DNA of 43,245 nt from CAZTGZ01 sp044339595 (lineage in GTDB: Bacteria > Bacteroidota > Bacteroidia > NS11-12g > UBA9320). Below the pieces are notes generated by a model. It did no database searches, had not been told where the DNA came from, and saw only the letters and a program-made list of their open reading frames with translations. Position 1 is the stretch's first letter; each line of letters begins with the position of its first letter. The position numbers and the translations under genes were made by a program. Location: the NCBI GenBank assembly GCA_044339595.1, contig JBIIVF010000005.1:1-43245 (forward strand), given 5' to 3'. Shown here piece by piece: positions 33,859-42,774 of this stretch.

Positions 33859-33866
33859 TACCTTTG
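33859..33866 (+). promoter_or_regulatory. desaturase promoter -7 box
   Basis: TACCTTTG matches TAnnTTTG exactly; CTG at 33836-33838 stands 20 bases upstream in the -33 place. The leader would be about 35 bases. Confidence 0.55.
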
Positions 33867-33907
33867 CACTACGATCATGAAAAGAGTTCGTAAATTAAAG
33901 CTAAACT

Positions 33908-35029
33908 ATGTCATTAAAAGCAGTAAGATTCAACACACAACCCAATCAGGCTGAGTTTTTCGGTACCCTTAGAAAAAGAGTTTCAGAGTACTTTGAAGCC
34001 AATAAAATTTCTAAGCATGCCAACGCGGCCATGGTCGTAAAGACCATTTCTATGTTGATTATCTATCTCACGCCATTCGGTTTAATATTGAGTGGAATAT
34101 TCGAAAATATCTGGATTAATATCGGCCTTTGGATTGTCATGGGTTTAGGTATGGCAGGTTGTGGATTAAGTATTATGCACGATGCCAATCACGGTGCTTA
34201 TTCATCTAATCAAAGAGTGAATAAATTAATTGGCTCTGTGATGTATCTTATCGGCGGGAACCCTGCCAACTGGCGCATTCAACACAATGTACTTCACCAT
34301 TCATTTACCAATGTAGATGGCTTGGATGAAGACATTAGTCCGGCGGCAATTTTGCGTTTTTCGCCTACCAAACCGAGACGCCCAATGCACAAATATCAAC
34401 ACATTTATGCTTATTTCTTGTATGCCCTGATGACCGTTCTATGGTCTACGACCAAAGACTTTAAGCAAGTGTTACGTTACAAGAGAATGGGACTCGCCAA
34501 AACTCAAAACCGCAGTTCTGAAGGTATCTTTTGGGAAATCATCATATCCAAGCTTTTTTATTACGCCATCTTCCTGGTGCTTCCTTTGATATATAGCGCT
34601 ATACCATGGTACTTTACTTTCTTGGGTTATGCCATTATGCACTTGCTTTGTGGTTTCATCCTGGGGATTGTATTTCAACCGGCGCACGTCATGCCAAAAA
34701 TGGAATTTGTTAAACCCACCGAAAAAGGTAGAGTAGAAAATAGTTGGGCCATCCATGAATTGCATACAACCTCCAATTTCGCTCCTGACAACAAAATTTT
34801 GAGCTGGTATGTAGGTGGATTGAATTTTCAGGTAGAACACCACCTATTCCCAAACATTTGCCATATTCATTACAAACCTTTGAGCAAGATTGTGAGAGAA
34901 ACTGCCACTGAGTTCGGTATTCCCTATTTCAGTATCCCTTCTTTCCGTCAGGCACTTTCTGAGCATACCAAAATGTTAAAAGCGTTGGGTCATTATGACG
35001 AATTGCCCAAAGAATATGCTTTTGCATAA
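33908..35029 (+). CDS. membrane fatty-acid (acyl-lipid/acyl-CoA) desaturase
   Basis: A 373-residue integral membrane di-iron desaturase introducing a double bond into fatty acyl chains. Three histidine boxes are present: H91-DAN-H95, H126-NVL-H130-H131, and QVEHH with H311 and H312, plus conserved flanks WAIHELHTTSNFAP and HLFPNICHIHYKPLS. The QxxHH third box and overall pattern match the group often annotated linoleoyl-CoA desaturase in Bacteroidota, without a cytochrome b5 domain. Regioselectivity cannot be told from sequence. It is likely under its own promoter, as expected for a gene adjusting membrane fluidity. Confidence 0.92.
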   Translation: MSLKAVRFNTQPNQAEFFGTLRKRVSEYFEANKISKHANAAMVVKTISMLIIYLTPFGLILSGIFENIWINIGLWIVMGLGMAGCGLSIMHDANHGAYSSNQRVNKLIGSVMYLIGGNPANWRIQHNVLHHSFTNVDGLDEDISPAAILRFSPTKPRRPMHKYQHIYAYFLYALMTVLWSTTKDFKQVLRYKRMGLAKTQNRSSEGIFWEIIISKLFYYAIFLVLPLIYSAIPWYFTFLGYAIMHLLCGFILGIVFQPAHVMPKMEFVKPTEKGRVENSWAIHELHTTSNFAPDNKILSWYVGGLNFQVEHHLFPNICHIHYKPLSKIVRETATEFGIPYFSIPSFRQALSEHTKMLKALGHYDELPKEYAFA

Positions 35030-35096
35030 GCAGGTATTTATCCACCAATTATCATTGAATGAGTTTACTCTGCTTTATTTGCAGCAGTAAGCATTC

Positions 35097-35921
35097 ATGA
35101 GCATTCTACAAATCAAAATTCTATGCCCTGATTCCCTCAAAGAGGAATTGATGGCCGTATTGACGCCCCTCGAATTTGAGGGCTTCTGGGACAACGGAGA
35201 TACCATTTTGGCCTATATCGACCGTGAACAATTCAATCATAAGTTGTTCTACGATACCTTATCCGCCTATGAACTCGAAAACAATTATTCATTTGAGGAA
35301 TTGGCTGAAATCAATTGGAACGAAGAATGGGAGAAAAATTTCGACCCGGTTTTGATCGACGAAAAATTGTATATCCGGGCGAGCTTTCATCCTGCCGGAC
35401 AATATCCATATGAAATTGTCATCAATCCAAAAATGTCTTTTGGCACAGGGCACCATCCCACCACACGCTTATCTGCCATTTTAATGATGCATTTGCCTTT
35501 AAAAGATAAAACCGTTTTAGACATGGGGTGTGGCACGGGCATTCTATCAATTTTGGCTGATAGAATGGGGGCTACCTATGTTTTAGGGGTAGACAATGAT
35601 GCCTGGTCTCATGAAAACGCCCTCGATAATATTCAAGGCAATAATTGCAGGAATGTAGAAGTTAAATTGGGAAGCACCGATACCGCTAAAGGCAAAGTAT
35701 TTGACGTGGTTATTTCAAATATTACTAAAAACATCAATTTAACGCTTTTACCTGACCTCAGCCAATTGGTATCTAATCAAGGTTACCTGATTTTATCCGG
35801 CTTCCTTGATTTTGATTTGAATGAAATGGAAAGCAAAGCACGTTCGCTTGGATTTGAAACCCGAGAGCATTTGTCGGAACAAAGCTGGCAGGGACTTTGC
35901 ATGCAAAAAACTACATTATGA
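35097..35921 (+). CDS. prmA: ribosomal protein L11 methyltransferase
   Basis: SAM-dependent methyltransferase that trimethylates ribosomal protein L11. The 274-residue protein has the N-terminal L11-recognition domain (about 1-90, EINWNEEWEKNFDPV), the MSFGTGHHPTTRLS substrate loop, SAM motif I TVLDMGCGTGILSIL, and VVISNITKNINLTLLPDL with an N-I-T in place of the more usual N-I-L-A. ATG 35097 is the natural start. Its stop overlaps the ATG of the giant exported protein (ATGA), so the two are translationally coupled. Confidence 0.92.
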   Translation: MSILQIKILCPDSLKEELMAVLTPLEFEGFWDNGDTILAYIDREQFNHKLFYDTLSAYELENNYSFEELAEINWNEEWEKNFDPVLIDEKLYIRASFHPAGQYPYEIVINPKMSFGTGHHPTTRLSAILMMHLPLKDKTVLDMGCGTGILSILADRMGATYVLGVDNDAWSHENALDNIQGNNCRNVEVKLGSTDTAKGKVFDVVISNITKNINLTLLPDLSQLVSNQGYLILSGFLDFDLNEMESKARSLGFETREHLSEQSWQGLCMQKTTL

Positions 35922-38900
35922 CTAAAAGAACATCCCTTCTTCTGCTGCTTATAATTTTCTGTTTACCGGTATTTTCCCAAACCCGTGGATTTTCGAAGAA
36001 ACCGGAAGTATTCATTCAGGAACTCGGCGAATGGATGAAAAGCACCAAGGAAGAACCTGCAGTGCAAGCCTATCAGCATTTCAGTGACTTATGGAACGCA
36101 GCAAAATTCAATGAAGTTCAACAAAACTATATCATTCGCAGCAGCGAAGAGATGGTGGTGCGTGGAAATAAAGTCAATCCTGATTTCACCCTTTATTTAA
36201 AAACACTTTCTGTAACGAAAGACAGTGGAGTTGCCGAACCTAAAATTGACAATTGGCTTAAAGCATCTTTAAATTTCATTCAGTCTTCGTCTAAAAATTT
36301 CGTTCCTTTTATGCAATCCACGTATTGGCTTTTTTCTGAAAGCTCGATTTATATCAGTGATAGCAAAAAATGGCAAACCTCCCCTACCGATTACACTTTC
36401 AACTTTAATTCAACCAAGGGCGTAACCGTTACCTTTAAGAACATCGATTTATTCTGCAAAACCGCCGCAGATTTTATCTGGATACGCAATACCGGCGGCG
36501 TTTGGGAAATAGATGCCCAAAAATTCTCCGGCTCAAAAGGACAGATCGACTGGGACCGTGTAGGCATTCCGGCCAATGATGCTTTTGTAGAACTAGGCGA
36601 TTACAAAATAGACTTAACCAAAGCCGAGTTTAAAGCGGATTCTGTTTGGCTTAAGTATGACAAACTTATCGGCGAAAAATTGCTCGGATCCTTAGAAGAT
36701 AAAGCGTCTTACGCAGCTGCTTCTGATGACAAAGAGAAGCTGCGCGATATAGGATATCCCCACTTTATTTCAAAAAGAAAGGACGTAACCCTGGCAAAGT
36801 TCTCATCCGGAAAAGTATTGTTAAAAGGCGGTATGGAATTAAAGGGTGGTGCTGTAATCTCTGGAGGCACGCCCGAAAACAAAGCAACCGTAGAAATCTA
36901 TTATAAGAAAAAACTGATGGTGTTGGCTCGTTCTGAGAATTTCACCATTAAAGAAAGTCAGCTCAAAAGTTTAAAAACGGAAATCACCATCTATACCGAT
37001 AGCGGAAACATCTATCATCCGATGATGCAGTTCAATTTCAACATTGGAAAAGAATTACTCGTACTGACCAGAGGTAAAGAAGGCATCGAACAAGCTCCAT
37101 TGTATGATACCGACCACAATCTTGAGATTTGGGTAGATCAGGTTATCTGGAAATTGGATGAGCCGCGAATTAACCTCGATATGCTGATGAATGAAGACAT
37201 CGCCAGATTTGAGTCTGCCAACTTTTATCGTGAGTTTAACTATGAAAAAATCATGGGAATGCTCAGCTACCATCCACTGACAAAAATGAGCAAGTATTGC
37301 ACAGATAATCGAAAATGGGAATTTACCCTCGGTGAATATGCCAGCAGTATCGGAAGCAAAAAAGAAAACCTTAAACAACAAATCATCATGCTCAATGATG
37401 AAGGGTTTATCTATTTTGATCCGGTTACCGAAAAAATTCGCGTAAAAGAGAAACTCATTAACTATGTGAGAAATCACTATAAAATTGCAGATTATGACGT
37501 AATCCGTTTCAGCAGTGTCATCGGTGCCAGACCCAACGCTTATTTGAATCTGATCAACTATGACCTCGTGCTTGAAGGGGTACGTGCCTTTCGTTTCAGT
37601 GATTCACAGCAAGTGGCGGCCATCCCTTCAGAACAAAAAGTAACCATTAAAAATAATCGCCGTTTGATATTTGGCGGAAGGGTGACCGCCGGTAGATTCG
37701 ATTTTTTTGGGGCAGAATTCGATTTTGAATACGAAAGATTTTCCATCACATCTCAATTGATCGATTCTATGAAAATTTTCTATCCGGACACCTTGGAGGG
37801 TAATTTTCTCATTCCTGTAAAAACGGTATTACGCGATCTGAATGGCGAGTTGCTAATAGACAAACCAAACAACAAATCAGGCTTCAAAGACTATCCTGAT
37901 TACCCTATTTTTAGTAGTCGAGGGCGTTCGGTGATAGCCTACGATAAGCAGGGGATTTTTAACGGTGCCTATAAAAAGGATATATTCAGATTCGAAGTTG
38001 ATCCATTTCAGATTGATTCACTCGATAATTTTACCATTTCAGGCCTGAAATTTCCGGGTATGTTTGTCTCCGGTGGTATCCTGCCTGAATTCAAATACGA
38101 AGCCTCCATCATGAAAGATTATTCGCTGGGTTTTGAAAGAGCGAATCCACCGGGAGGGTATGAAATGTATGAAGGCAAAGGACACGGAGAAATCGACATT
38201 TCTTTGAGTGAACAAGGATTCTGGGCAAAAGGGGAAATAGAATATGAAGGTGCCAAAATGGTTTCCGACAAAATCGTGATGATGCCCGACTCAATGAATG
38301 CAGAAGTAAAAGAGTATTCCATCGCCCGAAATGCAAAATATCCTCGATTGCTGGCAACCGATGTGCTGACCCATTGGATGCCCAAAAGTGATTCTATGTA
38401 CATCAATACCAAAGGACACGATGTTGACATCTTCGCAGATGGTCAGACTTTCAAAGGAAATTTGGTTCAAACCTCGAAACAACTTTCCGGAAGCGGTGTA
38501 CTTTCATGGGACAATGCCCGTCTCACTTCTGCCGACATGCGGTTCTCGCCCAACAGAGCCAAAGCAGAAATTTCAAGAATCGAAATTGGTGATTTCGAAA
38601 CCAATAAAATATCACTGGCTTCTCCCAATGTAAAATCAGATGTTGATTTCGATAACAGAACCGGAGATTTCATCGCCAATCAGAAGGGATTGTTTACCGA
38701 GCTTCCTTTCAACCAGTTTGCCACCAGCATGGACCACTTTTTCTGGGACATGAACCGCAAAACCGTGTTGTTTACCAAAACAGGGTCTTTAAAAGACGAA
38801 GAATCGATTTTTATTTCGAGAAATCCTTTACAAGCGGGATTGTCTTTCATGTGCCCAAGGGCCTTGTTCAATATGACCGAAGGTGTCCTTTACGCTGAAA

Positions 38901-40303
38901 AAGTACCTTATATCGATGTTGCAGACTCAAGGGTATTTCCCGACGAAGGAAAAGTGGTGATCAACAAAGATGCGGACATTCAGGAGCTCAAAAAGGCGAA
39001 ATTACTGGCCGCAAGAGACAATAAGTTTCATGACGTCTATGATGCCAATGTTAAAGTTGCCGGCAAATATGCGTTGAGCGGAAATGGATATTATAAATTC
39101 AAAGACAAACATCAAACCGGCCAGGTGATTTACTTTAATGTGTTAAAAGTTGACAGAGACACCCATGTGTTGGCTTCCGGTTATTTGTATGATTCACTCA
39201 ACTTTGTGATTTCACCCAAAATCGGGTATAAAGGAAGTGTCGAGTTATTTAGTCACGAGGAGTTTTTAAGCTTCAACGGTTATGTAAAACCCTTGCATAC
39301 TTTCACCGGTGTTTGGAGTAATTGGTTTAGATACACAGGCAAGCCTGATCCAACTGATTTGGTGATTCCGGCTTCAGATCCGAAAAATGAAGACAGAAGA
39401 TCCATGAATGCCAGTTTGAATTTGGCTTCAGATTCGGTGCATATGTATCCATCCTTCTTTAATTTCAAAAGAGTGTATGCCGATCCCGAAATCACCAATG
39501 ATACCGGCGTGTTTTATTACGATGAAGCAGAGCAAGAATTCAGAGTCGGAAACAGCGAAAAACTTCTGAACAACGCTCCAAGAGGAAGCTATCTGGCCTT
39601 CAATGAAAAAACCAGGACGATTTATTCAGAAGGGAAACTGAACCTTGGTTTGAACTTTCACGAGAAATTCAATATCATCACCGCCGGAAAGGCCTATAAA
39701 CAGGAAGAGGATTCAACCTTTACGATAGAAACTTTGTTCGGAATGGAAGTAGTGCTGCCGGACGAGTGTTATACCCGAATGCTCGAAGTAATCAAGAAAA
39801 GTGGTGGAAGTTCATCCGGCATTGATTTGAAAGAAGATTATCTTAAAAATGCCCTGGCAGAATTTCTGGAAGACAAAAAACTGGATAAAGTGATGGAAGA
39901 AATCAATGACAACAGTCAAATGAGATTCTTTGATGAAATCGGGCAATCGCTGTTCTTCACCAAGGCCAATTTAGAAGTATCCCGCAGCAAGCAAGGGTTA
40001 ATTGGCAATGGTCCGATTGAATTGGCTGCCATCAAAGGACAAGCCGTCAATAAAGCGTTTGATTCTAAAATTCTAATCACCCGAAAACGCAGTGGAGCGC
40101 GCTTGACCCTATATTTTGAAGTGAGCAAATACGACTATTTCTACTTCGATTATTTCAGGGGAGTGCTTACGGTTTATTCGACAGACAAAGAGTTTAACGA
40201 CGCCATAGTGCAGAAATCCAAAAAGATCAATCAGAAAGGATATGTGCTGAGAATGGCGTCTCCAAGAACCGTTACCAAGTTCATTGATGATATGGATCGT
40301 TGA
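35918..40303 (+). CDS. 1461-residue exported protein of unknown function
   Basis: The start is ATG 35918, overlapping the prmA stop and followed by a clean signal peptide (MTKRTSLLLLLIIFCLPVFSQ). The N-terminal 200 residues are helical (EVFIQELGEWMKSTKEEPAVQAYQHFSDLWNAAKFNEVQ). From about residue 300 the chain is dominated by short alternating beta-strands (GKVLLKGGMELKGGAVISGG; GNLVQTSKQLSGSGVLSWDNARL) reminiscent of LptA/OstA- or AsmA-like beta-folds, ending with a mixed C-terminus (RSGARLTLYFEVSKYDYFYFDYFRGVLTVYST). I recall proteins of this size and pattern across Bacteroidota, all hypothetical. Function unknown; an envelope role is inferred from export and size. The plsY promoter overlaps its stop. 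Confidence 0.85.
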   Translation: MTKRTSLLLLLIIFCLPVFSQTRGFSKKPEVFIQELGEWMKSTKEEPAVQAYQHFSDLWNAAKFNEVQQNYIIRSSEEMVVRGNKVNPDFTLYLKTLSVTKDSGVAEPKIDNWLKASLNFIQSSSKNFVPFMQSTYWLFSESSIYISDSKKWQTSPTDYTFNFNSTKGVTVTFKNIDLFCKTAADFIWIRNTGGVWEIDAQKFSGSKGQIDWDRVGIPANDAFVELGDYKIDLTKAEFKADSVWLKYDKLIGEKLLGSLEDKASYAAASDDKEKLRDIGYPHFISKRKDVTLAKFSSGKVLLKGGMELKGGAVISGGTPENKATVEIYYKKKLMVLARSENFTIKESQLKSLKTEITIYTDSGNIYHPMMQFNFNIGKELLVLTRGKEGIEQAPLYDTDHNLEIWVDQVIWKLDEPRINLDMLMNEDIARFESANFYREFNYEKIMGMLSYHPLTKMSKYCTDNRKWEFTLGEYASSIGSKKENLKQQIIMLNDEGFIYFDPVTEKIRVKEKLINYVRNHYKIADYDVIRFSSVIGARPNAYLNLINYDLVLEGVRAFRFSDSQQVAAIPSEQKVTIKNNRRLIFGGRVTAGRFDFFGAEFDFEYERFSITSQLIDSMKIFYPDTLEGNFLIPVKTVLRDLNGELLIDKPNNKSGFKDYPDYPIFSSRGRSVIAYDKQGIFNGAYKKDIFRFEVDPFQIDSLDNFTISGLKFPGMFVSGGILPEFKYEASIMKDYSLGFERANPPGGYEMYEGKGHGEIDISLSEQGFWAKGEIEYEGAKMVSDKIVMMPDSMNAEVKEYSIARNAKYPRLLATDVLTHWMPKSDSMYINTKGHDVDIFADGQTFKGNLVQTSKQLSGSGVLSWDNARLTSADMRFSPNRAKAEISRIEIGDFETNKISLASPNVKSDVDFDNRTGDFIANQKGLFTELPFNQFATSMDHFFWDMNRKTVLFTKTGSLKDEESIFISRNPLQAGLSFMCPRALFNMTEGVLYAEKVPYIDVADSRVFPDEGKVVINKDADIQELKKAKLLAARDNKFHDVYDANVKVAGKYALSGNGYYKFKDKHQTGQVIYFNVLKVDRDTHVLASGYLYDSLNFVISPKIGYKGSVELFSHEEFLSFNGYVKPLHTFTGVWSNWFRYTGKPDPTDLVIPASDPKNEDRRSMNASLNLASDSVHMYPSFFNFKRVYADPEITNDTGVFYYDEAEQEFRVGNSEKLLNNAPRGSYLAFNEKTRTIYSEGKLNLGLNFHEKFNIITAGKAYKQEEDSTFTIETLFGMEVVLPDECYTRMLEVIKKSGGSSSGIDLKEDYLKNALAEFLEDKKLDKVMEEINDNSQMRFFDEIGQSLFFTKANLEVSRSKQGLIGNGPIELAAIKGQAVNKAFDSKILITRKRSGARLTLYFEVSKYDYFYFDYFRGVLTVYSTDKEFNDAIVQKSKKINQKGYVLRMASPRTVTKFIDDMDR

Positions 40304-40329
40304 GCATAAAAGATAAAATTGTAAATTTG
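40300..40329 (+). promoter_or_regulatory. plsY promoter
   Basis: TTG (40300-40302), 19 bases, TAAATTTG (40322-40329): full consensus match. The -33 box overlaps the stop codon of the upstream gene. The leader before ATG 40348 would be about 12 bases. Confidence 0.65.
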
Positions 40330-40347
40330 CACCCGATTTAAATTTTA

Positions 40348-40980
40348 ATGGAGTTATCTGTAGCTTTCTTGTGCTTCTTGGCGTATGTATTGGGATCCGT
40401 TCCCAGTGCGTTATGGACCGGTAAAGGCTTTCACGGGATTGATGTGAGGGAACACGGCAGCGGGAACGCCGGTGCCACCAATACTTTCAGGGTATTGGGC
40501 AAAAGATCCGGGCTGCTCGTGCTCATTATGGATGCATTAAAAGGGCTGACCTCCGTGAGTTTAGTCCATTTCCTGGGCGATGTAGTTCCGGGTACGGAGC
40601 GATTCATCAATCTGCAGCTTTTGTTCGGCATTATGGCCGTCATTGGACATATATTCCCCCTTTTCGCTTCTTTTAAAGGAGGAAAAGGAATTGCTACCTT
40701 GCTTGGCATGGTCATTGGAATCCACTATTTGCTGGCCCTGGCTTGTGTAGGATTATTCTTGTTGGTATTGTTTCTCACCCGATATGTGTCATTGAGTTCC
40801 ATACTCGCAACCCTCTCCTTCCCGTTTTTTGCCATTCTGGTATTCAAACAAGATGAACCGTTGCTGATTGCATTCGGTATATGTGCCTCTTTGCTGGTAT
40901 TGCTAACCCATCAAAAAAACATCAAAAAGCTGATCAATGGAAAAGAAAACAAAGCCAACATTTTCAAAAAATCTGCCTGA
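40348..40980 (+). CDS. plsY: acyl-phosphate:glycerol-3-phosphate acyltransferase
   Basis: Integral inner-membrane enzyme that makes lysophosphatidic acid from acyl-phosphate and glycerol-3-phosphate, the first committed step of phospholipid synthesis. The 210-residue protein shows the three PlsY motifs: GSVPSALW, HGSGNAGATNTFRVLGK with DALKG, and FKGGKGIATLLG, plus about five membrane segments. The last 44 bases overlap the clpS gene in another frame. The C-terminus HQKNIKKLINGKENKANIFKKSA is basic and cytosolic. Confidence 0.95.
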   Translation: MELSVAFLCFLAYVLGSVPSALWTGKGFHGIDVREHGSGNAGATNTFRVLGKRSGLLVLIMDALKGLTSVSLVHFLGDVVPGTERFINLQLLFGIMAVIGHIFPLFASFKGGKGIATLLGMVIGIHYLLALACVGLFLLVLFLTRYVSLSSILATLSFPFFAILVFKQDEPLLIAFGICASLLVLLTHQKNIKKLINGKENKANIFKKSA

Positions 40981-41266
40981 TTGGTTCACTTCTGAGGAAA
41001 CCGACACCCAATTACTTGAAGATGAAGGCACATGGTCGAGCATTGTGCTTTACAATGACGATGTAAATACCTTTGATTGGGTCATTGAATGCCTGATCGA
41101 CCTTTGTGATCATACACCCGAGCAAGCAGAGCAATGTGCCATCCTCGTCCATTACAAGGGCAAATGCACCGTATTAAAAGGTACTTTCGAAAAACTCAGC
41201 GCTATTTGCAATGATCTTTGTCGCAGGGGGTTATCTGCGGTGATTGAAGAAGTGCAGAATGCGTGA
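40937..41266 (+). CDS. clpS: Clp protease adaptor ClpS
   Basis: Adaptor that binds N-terminal destabilising residues and hands proteins to the Clp unfoldase. The 109-residue protein has a roughly 30-residue flexible N-terminus and the ClpS core: YNDDVNTFDWVIECLIDLC with the ligand-binding NDD, AILVHYKGKC with the conserved His, and LSAVIEEV at the end. Its partner here is presumably the ClpC at 13580. ATG 40937 is the only in-frame start, placing 44 bases of overlap with plsY; the two are likely translated from one mRNA. Confidence 0.93.
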   Translation: MEKKTKPTFSKNLPDWFTSEETDTQLLEDEGTWSSIVLYNDDVNTFDWVIECLIDLCDHTPEQAEQCAILVHYKGKCTVLKGTFEKLSAICNDLCRRGLSAVIEEVQNA

Positions 41267-41336
41267 ACGATTTTCGTTTTTCGAGGGTTGCTGCAAAATT
41301 GTCCCTTAATAACTTCAATCAATGGGGACTCGTAGG

Positions 41337-41361
41337 ACAATTGAAACGATTTTCGAATTGT
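41337..41361. terminator. possible bidirectional terminator between clpS and hmgA
   Basis: ACAATT and AATTGT flank GAAACGATTTTCG (41337-41361), allowing a stem of about ten pairs with an internal bulge between two converging genes. A T-run is poor on both sides. Confidence 0.3.
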
Positions 41362-41416
41362 TATTAATTTGCTCAAACCCTAAACCCTGAAATAACCAAC
41401 TGACAATCAAACTTTT

Positions 41417-41465
41417 ACCTAACGCCTTTTACCTAGTGCCTCATACCTAACAGCTCGAACCTACA
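41417..41465. repeat. degenerate heptanucleotide tandem repeat
   Basis: Seven consecutive 7-mers: ACCTAAC, GCCTTTT, ACCTAGT, GCCTCAT, ACCTAAC, AGCTCGA, ACCTACA. They follow a loose ACCTAnn consensus and also read as a 14-bp period. The last unit contains the hmgA stop codon (CTA at 41461-41463 on the plus strand). Confidence 0.6.
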
Positions 41466-42615
41466 TCCAACTCTTCCAATAATCCGGATCCTCCATGGCC
41501 AATGCTTCGGCGGTGAGTTTTAAAGGATAGAATGGATCAATCATGACCGCGAGTTCTTTCGTTTCTTTCGCTCCGATGCTTTTCTCAACGGTTCCGGGAT
41601 GCGGGCCGTGCGGAATGCCCTTGGGATGCAAAGATATCATCCCGCGTTCTACATGTTTCCGGCTCATGAAATCACCATCCACATAATAGAGAATTTCATC
41701 TGAGTCGATATTGCTGTGATTGTAAGGTGCAGGGATGGCATTGGGATGATAATCGTATAACCTCGGTACAAAAGAACAGATCACAAAATTTCGGGCCTCG
41801 AACGTCTGATGCACCGGAGGTGGCTGATGCACCCTGCCGGTAATGGGCTCAAAATTATGGATCGAAAAGCCAAACGGGTACAAATATCCATCCCAACCGA
41901 TGGCATCAAACGGATGCGTAGCCATCACATAAGGGAAAATATGTCCCGACTTTTTGATCATCACTTTATATTCACCGATTTCATCAAACGTCTCCAGATT
42001 CTCCGGTAATTTTATGTCCCTTTCACAAAACGGCGAGTGTTCGAGCAATTGTCCGAATTCGTTGCGGTAACGCTTGGGTGGATACACCGGAGTGTACGAC
42101 TCAATAATGAGCAATCTGTTGGCAGTTCCATTGAATTTCAATTTATATATGGTACCGCGCGGAATGACGATATAATCGCCGTATTCAAATGAAATTTTGC
42201 CGTACAATGTTTCTAAAACCCCTTCCCCTTCATGGATAAAGATCACTTCATCTGCATCGGCGTTTTTGTAAAAATATTCGTCCATACTTTTTGAAGGAGC
42301 CGCGGTGCTCATCAATAAATCTGAGTTCCCCATCAGCGCTACGCGGCTTTTGATATAATCATCCGTTGCTGGAGTTTTAAACGTTAGAAAACTTCGATGC
42401 TTCAAGTTCACCTCTACGGCAAATTCAGGATAGACATTAAAGGGCTCTGCTATGGCCTTTACCATGGTTGGGGGATGCGCATGATACACATTGCTGTAAA
42501 TACTGCTAAACCCTTCTGTACTGACCAATTCCTCTGCATATAGCTGACCATTGGCTTTTCGGAATTGGGTATGTCGTTTAGAAGGAATATTCCCTAACTT
42601 GTGATAAAATGGCAT
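41461..42615 (-). CDS. hmgA: homogentisate 1,2-dioxygenase
   Basis: Fe(II) ring-cleavage dioxygenase converting homogentisate to maleylacetoacetate in tyrosine and phenylalanine breakdown. ATG 42615 (MPFYHKLGNIPSKRHTQFR) gives 384 residues, the size of the shorter bacterial branch; the in-frame 24-residue extension looks non-coding. Cupin features include EVIFIHEGEGVLETLYG, YGDYIVIPRGTIYKL, HQTFEARNFVICSF, NHSNIDSDEILYYV (likely His and acidic iron ligand) and SLHPKGIPHGPHPG (second His). No other tyrosine-pathway gene is in the window. The 3' end merges with a heptamer repeat. Confidence 0.92.
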   Translation of the reverse strand: MPFYHKLGNIPSKRHTQFRKANGQLYAEELVSTEGFSSIYSNVYHAHPPTMVKAIAEPFNVYPEFAVEVNLKHRSFLTFKTPATDDYIKSRVALMGNSDLLMSTAAPSKSMDEYFYKNADADEVIFIHEGEGVLETLYGKISFEYGDYIVIPRGTIYKLKFNGTANRLLIIESYTPVYPPKRYRNEFGQLLEHSPFCERDIKLPENLETFDEIGEYKVMIKKSGHIFPYVMATHPFDAIGWDGYLYPFGFSIHNFEPITGRVHQPPPVHQTFEARNFVICSFVPRLYDYHPNAIPAPYNHSNIDSDEILYYVDGDFMSRKHVERGMISLHPKGIPHGPHPGTVEKSIGAKETKELAVMIDPFYPLKLTAEALAMEDPDYWKSWM

Positions 42616-42730
42616 AGATATTTTATTATGCTTCGAAAATACGAGATTCCCAACAATGCAGAAAGTGAATGACCACCAAAAAATCAAGTGGTTTAGCTTT
42701 CAGATGCCATGTGATTCACAAACTATCCCT

Positions 42731-42738
42731 TACATTTG
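42731..42738 (+). promoter_or_regulatory. -7 box of the TPR lipoprotein gene
   Basis: TACATTTG (followed by CG) matches TAnnTTTG exactly; only a partial -33 word (ATG at 42709-42711) lies 19 bases upstream. The leader would be about 30 bases. Confidence 0.5.
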
Positions 42739-42774
42739 CGATTCATTTTTAAAAACAGTCTTTTCTAAAATTAT

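Noticed and set aside
37055..37477. Minus-strand 140-residue frame inside the giant exported protein
   Set aside because: Antisense shadow of a continuous, signal-peptide-bearing frame; no promoter and no family resemblance.
41417..41465. CRISPR array
   Set aside because: The periodic pattern is a 7-bp degenerate tandem repeat without spacers, and no cas gene is present.
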